Positions 35,779 through 44,932 of a stretch of DNA of 64,000 bases are shown here, one piece after another. Position numbers and translations under genes: made by a program. Source of the stretch: Sphingomonas sp. (GTDB taxonomy: Bacteria > Pseudomonadota > Alphaproteobacteria > Sphingomonadales > Sphingomonadaceae); NCBI RefSeq assembly GCF_017744835.1, contig NZ_JAGIAM010000002.1, positions 248,001 to 312,000 of the forward strand, read 5' to 3'. Positions within the stretch are counted from its first letter, which is position 1; each line of letters starts with the position of its first letter. The notes under the pieces were generated by a model, which was not told where the DNA came from, did no database searches, and was given only the letters and a program-made list of their open reading frames with translations.

Positions 35779-37668
35779 ATGCTGGGGACGCTCATCATCG
35801 CGGCAATGAGCCCGGCTGCGGCGCAGGCCGCGCCCGCCATTGCGGGCCGGCAAGTCGAGCAGCTCGACCGCGGGCTGGTCGCGGTCCCGGTGGCCGAGGG
35901 CGGCAGCAACCACGTCGCGTGGCGGCTGCTCGGCACCGACGCCAAGAGCACGCGCTTCACGCTCTATCGTGACGGCAAGGCGATCGCGCGCGTGAGCGGC
36001 ACCGGCGCGACCAGCGTGCTCGACAAGCAGGGCAAGCCGAACTCGCGCTACACGCTCGCCGTCGGCAACGGCAAACCGGGCGCCGCAGTGACTCCCTGGG
36101 CCGGCGGCTATCTCGCCATCCCGCTCGACAAGCCCGCCGACCGCACCACGCCCGACGGCGAGACGTACGGCTACACGCTCAACGATGCCTCGGCCGGCGA
36201 CCTCGATGGCGACGGGCGCTACGAGCTGATCGTCAAATGGTATCCGACGATCGCCAAGGACAATGCCTTTGCCGGCTATACCGGCGAGACGCTGATCGAC
36301 GCCTATACGCTCGACGGCAAGAAGCTGTGGCGGATCGACCTGGGCCGCAACATCCGCTCGGGCGCGCACTACACCCAGTTCATGGTCTATGACCTCGACG
36401 GCGACGGCCGCGCCGAAGTCGCGATGAAGACCGCCGACGGCACCGTCGACGGCACTGGTACCGTGATCGGGGACGCCAATGCCGACTGGCGCAGCAAGGG
36501 CGGCGAAGTCGCCTCGACCGACCGCACCGGATCGGCCACCAATGCCGAGGGCAAGATGGTGGCGCGCACGCTCGGCCGTATCCTCTCGGGTCCCGAATAT
36601 CTGACCGTCTTCGACGGCCGCACGGGCAAGGCGCTGGCGACCGCGCCCTATTCGCCCCCGCTCGTCGCCGGCACCGCCACGCCGACGCAGGAACAGATGG
36701 CGGCGAGCTGGGGCGACGGATACGGCAACCGCTCCGAACGCTATCTCGCTGGCGTCGCCTATCTCGACGGGCACCGGCCCAGCCTGGTCTTCGGCCGCGG
36801 CTATTATGCGCGCTCGACGATCGCGGCGTGGGACTGGCGCGACGGCAAGCTGACGCAGCGCTGGCTGTTCGACAGCGCGACGCCGGGCAACGAGAAGTTC
36901 GGCGGCAACGGCAATCACCAGCTCTCGATCGCCGACGTCGACGGCGACGGGCGCGACGAGGTCTTCTACGGATCGATGGTGGTCGACGACAACGGCAAGG
37001 GGCTGTGGTCGTCGGGCCTGGGCCACGGCGATGCGATGCACGTCTCGGACCTCGATCCCACCCGCCCGGGCCTCGAGAAGTTCGGCGTGCACGAGAACAT
37101 GCGGATGAGCGGCAACCGCGGCGCGGCGATGCTCGACGCGCGCACCGGCGCCCTCCTCTGGTCGACGCCGGCGGACAAGGACACCGGTCGCGGCATCGCG
37201 ATCGACATCGATCCCCGCCATCCCGGCGCCGAGGCCTGGGCAAGCAATTCGCGCGAGCTCTACGACGTGAAGGGCAATATCATCCCGGGCGGCCACCCGC
37301 GTGCGGCCAATTCGGGCATCTGGTGGGACGGCGACCGCTTGCGCGAGCTGCTCGACGGCAAGAAGATCACCAAATGGGACTGGACCACGAGCACCGAGAA
37401 GCCGCTGCTCGATCCCGAGGGCGTGGTCTCCAACAACGGCACCAAGCAGAACCCCTCGCTCTCGGCCGATCTGCTCGGCGACTGGCGCGAGGAGCTGGTG
37501 GTGCCGACCGCCGACAGCCGCGAGTTGCGCATCTACGCCACGCCGATCCCGACGCAGGAGCGCATCGTCACGCTGATGCACGATCCCGTCTATCGGCTCG
37601 GCATCGCCTGGCAGAACACCGCGTACAACCAGCCGCCGCACACTTCCTATTTCCTGGGGGCGCGATGA
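35779..37668 (+). CDS. PL11 rhamnogalacturonan lyase
   Basis: Exported lyase of 629 residues that cleaves the Rha-GalA backbone of rhamnogalacturonan I by beta-elimination. The signal peptide is short (to about residue 17, AQA). The eight-bladed propeller of the YesW/YesX family is marked by repeated calcium-binding D-x-D-G-D-G loops: DLDGDGRYELIVKW, DLDGDGRAEVAMKTADG and DVDGDGRDEVFYG, plus HGDAMHVSDLDP. PL11 contains endo- and exo-acting enzymes; which one this is cannot be read with certainty. Its stop overlaps, as ATGA, the start of a short repeat-derived ORF. Confidence 0.92.
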   Translation: MLGTLIIAAMSPAAAQAAPAIAGRQVEQLDRGLVAVPVAEGGSNHVAWRLLGTDAKSTRFTLYRDGKAIARVSGTGATSVLDKQGKPNSRYTLAVGNGKPGAAVTPWAGGYLAIPLDKPADRTTPDGETYGYTLNDASAGDLDGDGRYELIVKWYPTIAKDNAFAGYTGETLIDAYTLDGKKLWRIDLGRNIRSGAHYTQFMVYDLDGDGRAEVAMKTADGTVDGTGTVIGDANADWRSKGGEVASTDRTGSATNAEGKMVARTLGRILSGPEYLTVFDGRTGKALATAPYSPPLVAGTATPTQEQMAASWGDGYGNRSERYLAGVAYLDGHRPSLVFGRGYYARSTIAAWDWRDGKLTQRWLFDSATPGNEKFGGNGNHQLSIADVDGDGRDEVFYGSMVVDDNGKGLWSSGLGHGDAMHVSDLDPTRPGLEKFGVHENMRMSGNRGAAMLDARTGALLWSTPADKDTGRGIAIDIDPRHPGAEAWASNSRELYDVKGNIIPGGHPRAANSGIWWDGDRLRELLDGKKITKWDWTTSTEKPLLDPEGVVSNNGTKQNPSLSADLLGDWREELVVPTADSRELRIYATPIPTQERIVTLMHDPVYRLGIAWQNTAYNQPPHTSYFLGAR

Positions 37669-37820
37669 ACCGCTCAGCCACCACTCGCACCCATTTCGTC
37701 ATCCCCGCGAAGGCGGGGACCCAGGAATCGCAAGCGACCCCCTTCGCGGCTCTGGGTCCCCGCCTTCGGGGGGATGACGGACACGTCCGGATGACCGAAG
37801 GTGATCGGCAATGCTGCTAG
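37665..37820 (+). other. Short repeat-derived bridging ORF between PL11 and CE12
   Basis: A 51-codon frame starting in the ATGA of the PL11 stop and ending at TAG 37818-37820, ten bases inside the CE12 gene. Its translation (HFVIPAKAGTQE, then LGPRLRGDDG) is what the palindromic repeat at 37697-37779 encodes. It is unlikely to be a functional protein, but it could carry ribosomes across the repeat and keep CE12 translation coupled to PL11. Confidence 0.45.
37697..37779. repeat. Palindromic repeat element, copy A
   Basis: Left arm 37697-37724 (begins CGTCATCCCCGCGAAGG) and right arm 37752-37779 are inverted copies of 28 bp with a single mismatch and a 27-base spacer. Same family as copies at 39031-39105 and 46113-46196. 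Confidence 0.85.
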
Positions 37821-39010
37821 TCGCGTTGCAGATGGCGATGGCCCAGCCCCTTCACTTCGATCTGGCCCCGGACGCGAAGTCCGCTCCCGGCCGAATCGCG
37901 GTTCCGGCCGACAAGCCCTACGCGCCCGGCGGTTTCGGCTATGAGCCCGAGCGCCGCGGCGGCGAATTCCTCTTCTCCGCCACAGTGCCCGAGGGCAATT
38001 ACCGCGTGACCGTGCGCCTGAGTGGGCGCACCACGATCAAAGCAGAATCCCGCCGGCTGATGCTCGCGGACGTCGCGACCCGCCCGGGCAAATATGTCAC
38101 CGCGAGCTTCATCGTGAACGTGCGCACCGCTGCGCTCGCGCCGCCGCCGGCGAATGCACCGGGCGGCGTGGCCGTGCAGCTCAAGTCGCGCGAGGCGGGC
38201 AGCTACACCTGGGACGACAAGCTCACGCTCGAGTTCCTCGGCGATCCGCACGTCGCCTCGATCGACATCGAGCCCGTGGAGGTGCCGACCGTCTACCTCG
38301 CCGGCGATTCGACCGTGACCGACCAGCGCGCCGAGCCGGCGGCGAGCTGGGGGCAGATGCTCCCCGCCTTCTTCGCCTCCGATGTGGCAGTGGCGAACCA
38401 TGCGGAATCGGGCGAGACGCTCAAGTCGTTCGTCACTGCGCATCGGCTCGACAAGCTGCTCTCGGGCATGAAGGCCGGCGACTGGCTGCTCATCCAGTTC
38501 GGGCACAACGACCAGAAGGAGCAGTGGCCGCAGACCTATTCGGACCCGAAGTTCGCCTACCCCGCCTGGCTGCGCGCCTTCATCGCCGAGGCGCGGCGGC
38601 GCGGCGCGCACCCGGTGCTCGTCACCAGCCCCGAGCGCCGCAACTTCGACCAGGGCCGCATCCGCCACACGCTCGCCGACTATGCCGAGGCGATGCGCAA
38701 GGTGGCGCGCGAGGATCGGGTGCCGCTGATCGACCTGCAGACCGACACGATCGCGCTTTACGAAGCGCTCGGCCCCGAGCGTTCGCCTTTGCTGTTCAAC
38801 GACGGCGGCGCGGACAAGACGCACCACAACAACCCCGGCGCCTGGCTGCTCGCACGCGCGGTCGCGGCGGGGATCGCGGCGCAGGTGCCCGAGCTGGGGG
38901 CGCATCTGAAGCCGGAGTTCCGCAGCTTCGATCCCGCGCGTCCGGCGCTGGAGTCGCTTCATATCGCGCCCAGCATCGCTGCCAGCGACGTGCGGCCGGC
39001 GGGGAATTGA
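37811..39010 (+). CDS. Rhamnogalacturonan acetylesterase (CE12) with N-terminal beta domain
   Basis: 399-residue esterase. The first 130 residues form a predicted beta-sandwich (RIAVPADKPYAPGGFGYEP), followed by the SGNH hydrolase: Ser in YLAGDSTVTDQ, Gly in HAESGETLKSF, Asn in QFGHND and the D-x2-H pair in GADKTHHNNPG. It deacetylates the rhamnogalacturonan backbone. The signal peptide would be unusually short (MLLVALQMAMA) and directly follows a palindromic repeat, so the original N-terminus may have been altered. Its stop overlaps the next bridging ORF as TGATG. Confidence 0.88.
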   Translation: MLLVALQMAMAQPLHFDLAPDAKSAPGRIAVPADKPYAPGGFGYEPERRGGEFLFSATVPEGNYRVTVRLSGRTTIKAESRRLMLADVATRPGKYVTASFIVNVRTAALAPPPANAPGGVAVQLKSREAGSYTWDDKLTLEFLGDPHVASIDIEPVEVPTVYLAGDSTVTDQRAEPAASWGQMLPAFFASDVAVANHAESGETLKSFVTAHRLDKLLSGMKAGDWLLIQFGHNDQKEQWPQTYSDPKFAYPAWLRAFIAEARRRGAHPVLVTSPERRNFDQGRIRHTLADYAEAMRKVAREDRVPLIDLQTDTIALYEALGPERSPLLFNDGGADKTHHNNPGAWLLARAVAAGIAAQVPELGAHLKPEFRSFDPARPALESLHIAPSIAASDVRPAGN

Positions 39011-39123
39011 TGGCCTTACCCCACTGCCGCGATCCCCGCGAAGGCGGGGACCCAAAGTTGCGAAGGACGCCGCGCGCGACCCTGAGTCCCCGCCTTTGCG
39101 GGGATGACCTAGGGGGCGTTTGA
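39010..39123 (+). other. Short repeat-derived bridging ORF between CE12 and GH28
   Basis: A 37-codon frame that starts at the TGATG of the CE12 stop and ends with a TGA overlapping the GH28 ATG, again TGATG. The product (CRDPREGGDPKL, then LSPRLCGDD) is the repeat read in frame. It gives an unbroken relay of overlapping frames from CE12 to GH28; probably a coupling device or a by-product of insertion, not a functional protein. Confidence 0.45.
39031..39105. repeat. Palindromic repeat element, copy B (degenerate)
   Basis: GATCCCCGCGAAGGCGGGGA (39031-39050) and the right arm ending GCGGGGATGAC (about 39086-39107) are inverted copies with several mismatches. Same family as copies A and C. Confidence 0.75.
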
Positions 39124-40577
39124 TGCGCACCGGCAAGGTCTTCGACGTCCGCGATCACGGTGCCAGGGGCGACGGCGCCGCGCTCGATTCCCCCGCGATC
39201 AACGCCGCGATCCGTGCTGCAGAGGCTGCGGGCGGCGGCGTGGTGGTGCTGCCGCCGGGCCGCTATCTGAGCTTCTCGCTCCAGCTCCGCAGCAAGGTCA
39301 CGCTCGCGGTCGAGGCCGGCGCCACGCTGGTCGCCGCGGAAAAGGGTCCTTTGGGCGCCTATGACCTGCCCGAGGAGCGCGGGCCCCAGCTCTACCAGGA
39401 TTTCGGCCACAGCCATTGGCACAACAGCCTGATCTGGGCCGACGGCGCCGAGGATATTGCGATCATCGGCAAGGGCCGGATCGATGGACTGGGCCTGACG
39501 CGCAACGGCCCGGGCACGCCGTGGAGCAAGCAGGCGGGCGAGCGTCCGCTGTCGATGGCGGCGATGCCCGCGCACGACGTCGCGAAGCTCGAGCAGAGCC
39601 GCCAGGCGATGCTGGGCATGGGCAACAAGGCGATCGCACTCGCGCATTGCCGCCGCATCCGGATCGAGGGGCTGACGATCTTCAAGGGCGGCCATTTCGC
39701 GGTGCTCGCCAGCGAAGTCGACGATCTCGACCTGTTCGACCTGGTGATCGACACCAACCGCGATGGGCTCGACCTCGACTGCGTCCGCCGGGCGCGGGTC
39801 GAGCGCTGCCGCGTCAATTCGCCCAACGACGACGCGATCGTGCTCAAGACCAGCCTCGCGCTCGGCCGCCGCGCGGCGTGCGAGGATATCGAAGTGCGCG
39901 GCTGCATCGTCACCGGCTACGATCTCGGCACGATGCTCGACGGCACGCGCCAGCGCACCCAGCAGCTCGCCCCCGATCGCGACCGCGTCACCGGGCGGAT
40001 CAAGCTGGGCACCGAGAGCAACGGCGACTTCCGCCGCCTCCGCATCTCCGATTGCCGCTTCGAGCGCAGCCGCGGGCTGGCGATCGAGAGTGTCGACGGC
40101 GGCACGATCGAGGATGTGCTGGCCGAGAATATTGTCATGGAGGAAGTGACCACTGCGCCGCTGTTCCTCCGCCTCGGCGCCCGGCTGCGTGGGCCCGAGG
40201 GCACAGGGGTGGGCGCGATCCGGGGCGTGGAGGTGCGCAGCCTGGTCGCGCGCGGGATCGATCCGCGCTTCGGCGCGATCCTCGCCGGATTGCCGGGCAA
40301 GCCGATCGAGGAGGTGCGGCTGCGCGACATAGACCTGGGCTTCGATGGCGGCTTCTCCGAACCCGTCCCCGCCGCACCCGCCGAGCTGGCCGATGCCTAT
40401 CCCGAGCCGAGCATGTTCGGCCCCACGCCTGCCTGGGGCTTCTGGGCGCGGCACGTGGCGGGGCTCGAGGTCAACGGGCTGCGGCTGCGCCGCGAAACCC
40501 ACGATCCCCGCCCGCCGGTGCTGCTCGACGATACGCGGGTGGCGCATGCCGAGCGCGCGGATTATTGGCCCGCTTAG
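39123..40577 (+). CDS. GH28 glycoside hydrolase (polygalacturonase/rhamnogalacturonan hydrolase family)
   Basis: 484-residue right-handed beta-helix enzyme. Catalytic motifs of GH28 are present: N-x-D-G-x-D as DTNRDGLDLDC, the Asp pair in NSPNDDAIVLK, and R-I-K in GRIKLGTESNGDF. Members hydrolyse galacturonan, xylogalacturonan or the GalA-Rha bond; context favours an exo-acting enzyme on pectic oligosaccharides. It has no signal peptide, and a stop codon at 39105 prevents any upstream extension. It would therefore act in the cytoplasm unless the N-terminus was lost to the repeat insertion next to it. The start is ATG 39123; a TTG just before adds one residue. Confidence 0.87.
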   Translation: MRTGKVFDVRDHGARGDGAALDSPAINAAIRAAEAAGGGVVVLPPGRYLSFSLQLRSKVTLAVEAGATLVAAEKGPLGAYDLPEERGPQLYQDFGHSHWHNSLIWADGAEDIAIIGKGRIDGLGLTRNGPGTPWSKQAGERPLSMAAMPAHDVAKLEQSRQAMLGMGNKAIALAHCRRIRIEGLTIFKGGHFAVLASEVDDLDLFDLVIDTNRDGLDLDCVRRARVERCRVNSPNDDAIVLKTSLALGRRAACEDIEVRGCIVTGYDLGTMLDGTRQRTQQLAPDRDRVTGRIKLGTESNGDFRRLRISDCRFERSRGLAIESVDGGTIEDVLAENIVMEEVTTAPLFLRLGARLRGPEGTGVGAIRGVEVRSLVARGIDPRFGAILAGLPGKPIEEVRLRDIDLGFDGGFSEPVPAAPAELADAYPEPSMFGPTPAWGFWARHVAGLEVNGLRLRRETHDPRPPVLLDDTRVAHAERADYWPA

Positions 40578-40622
40578 GTTTGACGCGCCGCCCGCATTAT
40601 ACTACCAGATAGTGCATGATTA

Positions 40623-40639
40623 TCCCATAAATTGGGACA
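40623..40639. promoter_or_regulatory. Palindromic candidate operator upstream of rhaM
   Basis: TCCCATAAATTGGGACA contains a perfect TCCCA-N5-TGGGA palindrome 13 bases before the rhaM ATG. An 11-base word here (TATCCCATAAA, 40621-40631) recurs inverted before iclR. It is the clearest member of the motif set in this locus and a good candidate IclR site. Confidence 0.5.
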
Positions 40640-40651
40640 ATGGAGAGGGGC

Positions 40652-40969
40652 ATGACGACCACCCACGCTTTCCGCATGCAGCTCAAGCCGGGCGTGATCG
40701 ACGAGTACCGGGCCCGCCACGACGCGATCTGGCCCGAGCTCGCCGCGCTGCTGCACGACAGCGGCATCCGCGACTATTCGATCTTCCTCGATCCCGAGAC
40801 GCTGTCGCTGTTCGCGGTGCTCAAGCTCACCGACGACAATGAGCGCGACGCGCTGCCCGGCCATCCGATCATGCGCAAATGGTGGGATTACATGGCGCCG
40901 CTGATGGAAGTGGAGCCCGACAACAAGCCGCGCGAATGGCCGCTCGAGCCTTTGTTCCACCTCGCATGA
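40652..40969 (+). CDS. rhaM: L-rhamnose mutarotase
   Basis: 105-residue cytoplasmic enzyme interconverting the anomers of L-rhamnose. The catalytic His is in YRARHDAIWPEL, and the GHPIMRKWWDYMAPLM tail is characteristic of the family. It follows a strong GGAGAGGGG site, starts a new transcript and overlaps the GH35 gene as ATGA. It should feed the anomer used by rhamnose dehydrogenase at 26469. Confidence 0.95.
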   Translation: MTTTHAFRMQLKPGVIDEYRARHDAIWPELAALLHDSGIRDYSIFLDPETLSLFAVLKLTDDNERDALPGHPIMRKWWDYMAPLMEVEPDNKPREWPLEPLFHLA

Positions 40970-43953
40970 TCCGCACCGCCCTCCTCGCCGCGACCATGCT
41001 GGTCGCCGCCCCCGCGCTCGCGCAGGAAGCCCGCCCGACGGCGAACTTCGACGCGCCGGTGAAGCACTTCGGCCGTGTCTCGTACGACTCGCGCTCGCTG
41101 ATGATAGACGGCAAGCGCATGATCATCTGGTCGAGCGAGATGCACGCCTTCCGCCTGCCCTCGCCCGACCTGTGGCGCGACGTGCTGCAGAAGATGAAGG
41201 CGAGCGGGTTCAACACCGTCGCCTTCTATTTCGACTGGGGATTCCACAGCCCGAAGCGCGGCGTCTATGATTTCAGCGGCATCCGCGACATCGATCGGCT
41301 GCTGACGATGGCGGAGGAGGAAGGCCTTTACGTCATCACCCGCGCCGGGCCCTATGTGAACGCCGAGCTGACGCGCGGCGGCTTTCCGGGCTGGCTGGTC
41401 AACCAGCGCGTCCGCGCGCGCACCGACGATCCCGAATATCTCGCGGCCGCCGACGAATGGCTGACCCAGGTCAACGCGATCATTGCGCGCCACCAGATCA
41501 ACGGGGACGGCAAGGGCCACAAGGGCAACGTCATCCTCCACCAGATCGAGAACGAGCTGTCGCTGACCACCCCGGCGCAGCGCCGGTACATGGATCACCT
41601 CTACGCCAAGGCGGGGGCGGACGGCATCAACGTGCCGATCTTCCACAACGACCAGGGGCGCAACGGCTATTGGGTGCCCAAGGGCGCGAACGTCGAGAAG
41701 ACGGTCGAGGGCCCGAACGACCTCTACGCCTTCGACGGCTACCCCGGCGGGACCTGCACCGTGCAGGGCCAGCCCACCCGCGGGAGCGCGGCGCCCGACT
41801 GGGGCTATTACGGCCCCGGCGGCGCGCGCGGCGGCGCCTCGGCCTCGCCGAACACGCCGGGCTTCCTGGCCGAGTTCGGCGGCGGCTGGTTCGACTATTG
41901 GGGCTCGAACGGCGGATACGAGTGCAACGCGATCCAGCGCGGCCGCCGCTTCCAGCGGGTGTTCTACGGCACCAACCTCGCCAACGGCATCGGCATCCAG
42001 AGCTTCTACATGGGCTTCGGCGGCACGAGCTGGGGCTGGCTGCCGGCGCCGGTGGTGTTCACCAGCTATGATTACGGCGCCGCCTTCTCCGAGACGCGCG
42101 AGGTGCGCCCCAAGGCGGAGGAGCTCAAGCAACTCGCCGGGCTGATCCAGAGCGTCCCCGACCTTGCGGGCATGATCCCCGCGGGGCAGGTGCAGATCTC
42201 GACCGACAAGATCCAAGTCTATCACAACAAGAGCCCCGAGACCGGCGCGCGCTTCCTGCTCGTCACCCACAAGCCCTCGAACGGCCAGTCGAACGAGCGC
42301 TTCAGCGTCACCGCCGACCTGCCCGACGGCCGCTACACGCTGCCGCTCGAGCTCAACGGCTTCGACGCCAAGTGGCTCGTCGCGGGCGTCAACCTGGGCG
42401 GGCAGCGGCTGGTCTATTCGACTTCCGAGCTCCAGGCCGCGCTCCAGCAGGACGGGCGGGACCTGATGCTGGTCTATGGCCGCACGGGCGAGGCGGGAGA
42501 GACGGTGCTGCGCTACGCCAGCGAGCCCAAGGTGACCGTGCTCGAAGGCCACGTGACCTCCACCTTCAGCACCGTCGGCGACCTCAAGCTCAGCTACGCC
42601 CACAACGGCCTCGCCCGCGTCCATATCAGCGGTGGCGGGCGGCCCGACCTGCTGCTGCTAATCGGCGACGAGGACGAGGGCGCGAAGTTCTGGCGCATGG
42701 GCGACACGCTCGTCCGCGGCCCCGCGCTGGTGCGCAGCGCCACCGCCAAGGGGGGCACGCTCGCGCTCACCGGCGACACCCGCGCTGCCGAGCCGCTCGA
42801 GGCGTGGACCGGCGCGCGCAGCTTGACCTGGAACGGCGCCAGGGTCGCCGCGACGCGCAGCGCCAGCGGCAGCCTCGTGGCAAGCAAACCGCTCGCCGGC
42901 CCCGCCGAGGTGACGCTCCCCGCGCTCACCGGCTGGCGCATGGCCGAGGGCTCGCCCGAAGCCGCGCCCGCCTTCGACGACAGCGCCTGGCAGGCGATCG
43001 ACAACCGCCCCTATGCCAGCATCACCGCGCGCGCCGACGGCCAGCCCAACATGCTGATGGACGCCTATGGCTTCCATGAAGGCGACGTCTGGTACCGCGG
43101 CCGCTTCACCGGCACGCCCGACGCGCAGCGCATCCGGCTGCATTACGGCGCGGGCGGATCGGGGATGATCCAGGTCTTCCTCGACGGTAAGCTCGTCGGC
43201 GAGCACGAGCTGCTCGGCGGGCTGCCGCGCCCGATCACCACTGCAGCCGCCGCGCTCGACCTGCCCGACGCCGCGCGCACCCCCGGCGAGCACGTCGTCT
43301 CGGTGATGCTGCGCAACAACGGCCACAATTGGGACCTCGACGCCGATGACTTCCACAAGGAGGCCCGTGGGCTCGTCTCAGTCTCGATCGAGCCGGTCGT
43401 CGGCCCCAGCTTCTCGGTTCCGATCGCGTGGAAGATCCAGGGCCGGGCCGGCGGCGAGGACATCGCCGATCCGGTGCGCGGCGTCGCCAACAACGGCGGC
43501 CAGTTCGGCGAGCGCCAGGGCTGGTATCTGCCGGGCTTCGACGATCGCGGCTGGAAACCGGCGAGCCTCCCCGCCAGCCAGGCGGCGCCGGGGACGAGCT
43601 GGTACCGCACCAGCTTTGACCTCGACGTGCCCAAGGGACAGGACGCGACGATCGGCCTCGCGTTCGGCGACACTGCCAAGCCGCGGTCGCCGGGCGCCTA
43701 TCGCGTGCTGATCTTCGTCAACGGCTGGAACATGGGCCAGTTCATCGCCCATATCGGCCCGCAGCGCGTCTTCCCGATCCCCGAGGGGATCCTCAACCAT
43801 CGCGGGCGCAACAGCATCGCGCTCGCCGTCACCTCGGACGGCGCGCCTGGCAATGGGCTGGAGGACGTGAGGCTCGTCACGCTGCGCAACGTCAAGGGCG
43901 GCCTGCCGGTGCACATGGTCCCGGCACCCGCGACGCCGGCGGAGCTCAAGTGA
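40966..43953 (+). CDS. GH35 beta-galactosidase
   Basis: Exported beta-galactosidase of 995 residues for galactan side chains. After a Sec signal (ALAQE) the barrel has WSSEMHAFRLP and TVAFYFDWGFHSP, the acid/base E197 in HQIENELSL and the nucleophile E303 in LAEFGGGWFDYWG. Beta-sandwich domains follow from about residue 400, including jelly-roll folds around 43080-43250 and 43500-43800. It is longer than many GH35 enzymes but of the multidomain bacterial type. It overlaps rhaM upstream and the esterase downstream (GTGA). Confidence 0.92.
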   Translation: MIRTALLAATMLVAAPALAQEARPTANFDAPVKHFGRVSYDSRSLMIDGKRMIIWSSEMHAFRLPSPDLWRDVLQKMKASGFNTVAFYFDWGFHSPKRGVYDFSGIRDIDRLLTMAEEEGLYVITRAGPYVNAELTRGGFPGWLVNQRVRARTDDPEYLAAADEWLTQVNAIIARHQINGDGKGHKGNVILHQIENELSLTTPAQRRYMDHLYAKAGADGINVPIFHNDQGRNGYWVPKGANVEKTVEGPNDLYAFDGYPGGTCTVQGQPTRGSAAPDWGYYGPGGARGGASASPNTPGFLAEFGGGWFDYWGSNGGYECNAIQRGRRFQRVFYGTNLANGIGIQSFYMGFGGTSWGWLPAPVVFTSYDYGAAFSETREVRPKAEELKQLAGLIQSVPDLAGMIPAGQVQISTDKIQVYHNKSPETGARFLLVTHKPSNGQSNERFSVTADLPDGRYTLPLELNGFDAKWLVAGVNLGGQRLVYSTSELQAALQQDGRDLMLVYGRTGEAGETVLRYASEPKVTVLEGHVTSTFSTVGDLKLSYAHNGLARVHISGGGRPDLLLLIGDEDEGAKFWRMGDTLVRGPALVRSATAKGGTLALTGDTRAAEPLEAWTGARSLTWNGARVAATRSASGSLVASKPLAGPAEVTLPALTGWRMAEGSPEAAPAFDDSAWQAIDNRPYASITARADGQPNMLMDAYGFHEGDVWYRGRFTGTPDAQRIRLHYGAGGSGMIQVFLDGKLVGEHELLGGLPRPITTAAAALDLPDAARTPGEHVVSVMLRNNGHNWDLDADDFHKEARGLVSVSIEPVVGPSFSVPIAWKIQGRAGGEDIADPVRGVANNGGQFGERQGWYLPGFDDRGWKPASLPASQAAPGTSWYRTSFDLDVPKGQDATIGLAFGDTAKPRSPGAYRVLIFVNGWNMGQFIAHIGPQRVFPIPEGILNHRGRNSIALAVTSDGAPGNGLEDVRLVTLRNVKGGLPVHMVPAPATPAELK

Positions 43954-44900
43954 CGATCAGCCGTCGCACCCTGCTGGCGGGATCGGTCGCCGCGGCAGTC
44001 GCAGCCCCGCTGCCGCTTCGCGCCCAGCCGATCGTCACCGAACGCCTGCCGCTCTGGCCGGGCCGAGCGCCGGGCGGCGAAGGCCTCGCCGTGCGCGACG
44101 AAGTGGTCAAACGCTCGCCCACCGGCCCGGCCGACGACATCGCGTGGCCGCATATCGCCACGCCGATGCTCAACGTCGTCCCCGCGGCGAGCCCCAACGG
44201 CGGCGCGATCCTGATGATCCCCGGCGGCGGCTATGCCCGTGTCGCGCTCGGGCGCGAGGGATCGTCGATCTCGCGCGCTTTCACCGCGCGCGGCTACACC
44301 GTGTTCGAGCTGCTCTATCGCCTTCCGCACGACGGCTGGGCCGCCGGCCCCGACGCGCCGCTGCAGGATGCGCAGCGCGCGATGCGGCTGATCCGCGCCG
44401 GCGCGACGAAGTGGAAGATCGATCCGACGCGCGTCGCTGCGATCGGCTTCTCCGCGGGCGGGCACCTCGCCGCGCGGCTGGCCAGCCGCTTCGCGCTCGA
44501 CACTTACAAGCCCGTCGACGCCGCCGACCGGCAATCGCCGCGCCCCGTCGTCGCCGGCCTGTTCTTCCCGGTCATCACGATGCGCGACCCGCACGCGCAC
44601 GGCCAGTCGCGCCGCGAGCTGCTGGGCAAGGATATGAGCGCCGAGCGGATCGCGCGCTTCTCCGCCGAAAGCGCCCTGCCCGCCGACATGCCGCCCAGCT
44701 TCGTCGCGCACGCCGCCGACGATCCGGTGGTGCCACCGGCGAACAGCCTCACCATGTTCGTCGCGCTCCAGGCGGCGAAGATCCCGTCCGAGCTGCACAT
44801 CTTCGAGAAGGGCGGCCATGGCCTGCCGATGCAGGAAGATGGCGAGGAACACCCCTGGCCCACCCTGTTCGAGCGCTTCGCGCGCCGGCATGGGCTATAG
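43950..44900 (+). CDS. Alpha/beta-hydrolase, probable acetyl/carbohydrate esterase
   Basis: 316-residue exported esterase starting at GTG 43950, overlapping the GH35 stop. A twin-arginine-like signal (MTISRRTLLAGS) precedes an alpha/beta fold with the oxyanion loop MIPGGGYARVA, the nucleophile Ser in IGFSAGGHLAA, the Asp in AADDPVVPP and the His in KGGHGLPM. It belongs to the group of acetyl xylan esterase/endo-1,4-xylanase-B-like esterases; in this locus it probably removes acetyl or related esters from pectic side chains. Exact substrate unknown. Confidence 0.82.
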   Translation: MTISRRTLLAGSVAAAVAAPLPLRAQPIVTERLPLWPGRAPGGEGLAVRDEVVKRSPTGPADDIAWPHIATPMLNVVPAASPNGGAILMIPGGGYARVALGREGSSISRAFTARGYTVFELLYRLPHDGWAAGPDAPLQDAQRAMRLIRAGATKWKIDPTRVAAIGFSAGGHLAARLASRFALDTYKPVDAADRQSPRPVVAGLFFPVITMRDPHAHGQSRRELLGKDMSAERIARFSAESALPADMPPSFVAHAADDPVVPPANSLTMFVALQAAKIPSELHIFEKGGHGLPMQEDGEEHPWPTLFERFARRHGL

Positions 44901-44932
44901 ACTTTCAACGACACATTCACGGAGTTCAGACC

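Noticed and set aside
34012-37641. 1209-codon minus-strand ORF across GH51 and PL11
   Set aside because: The opposite strand holds two secure genes with catalytic motifs. The minus translation is rich in Arg, Gly, Val and Asp with no recognisable fold, as expected for antisense frames at high GC.
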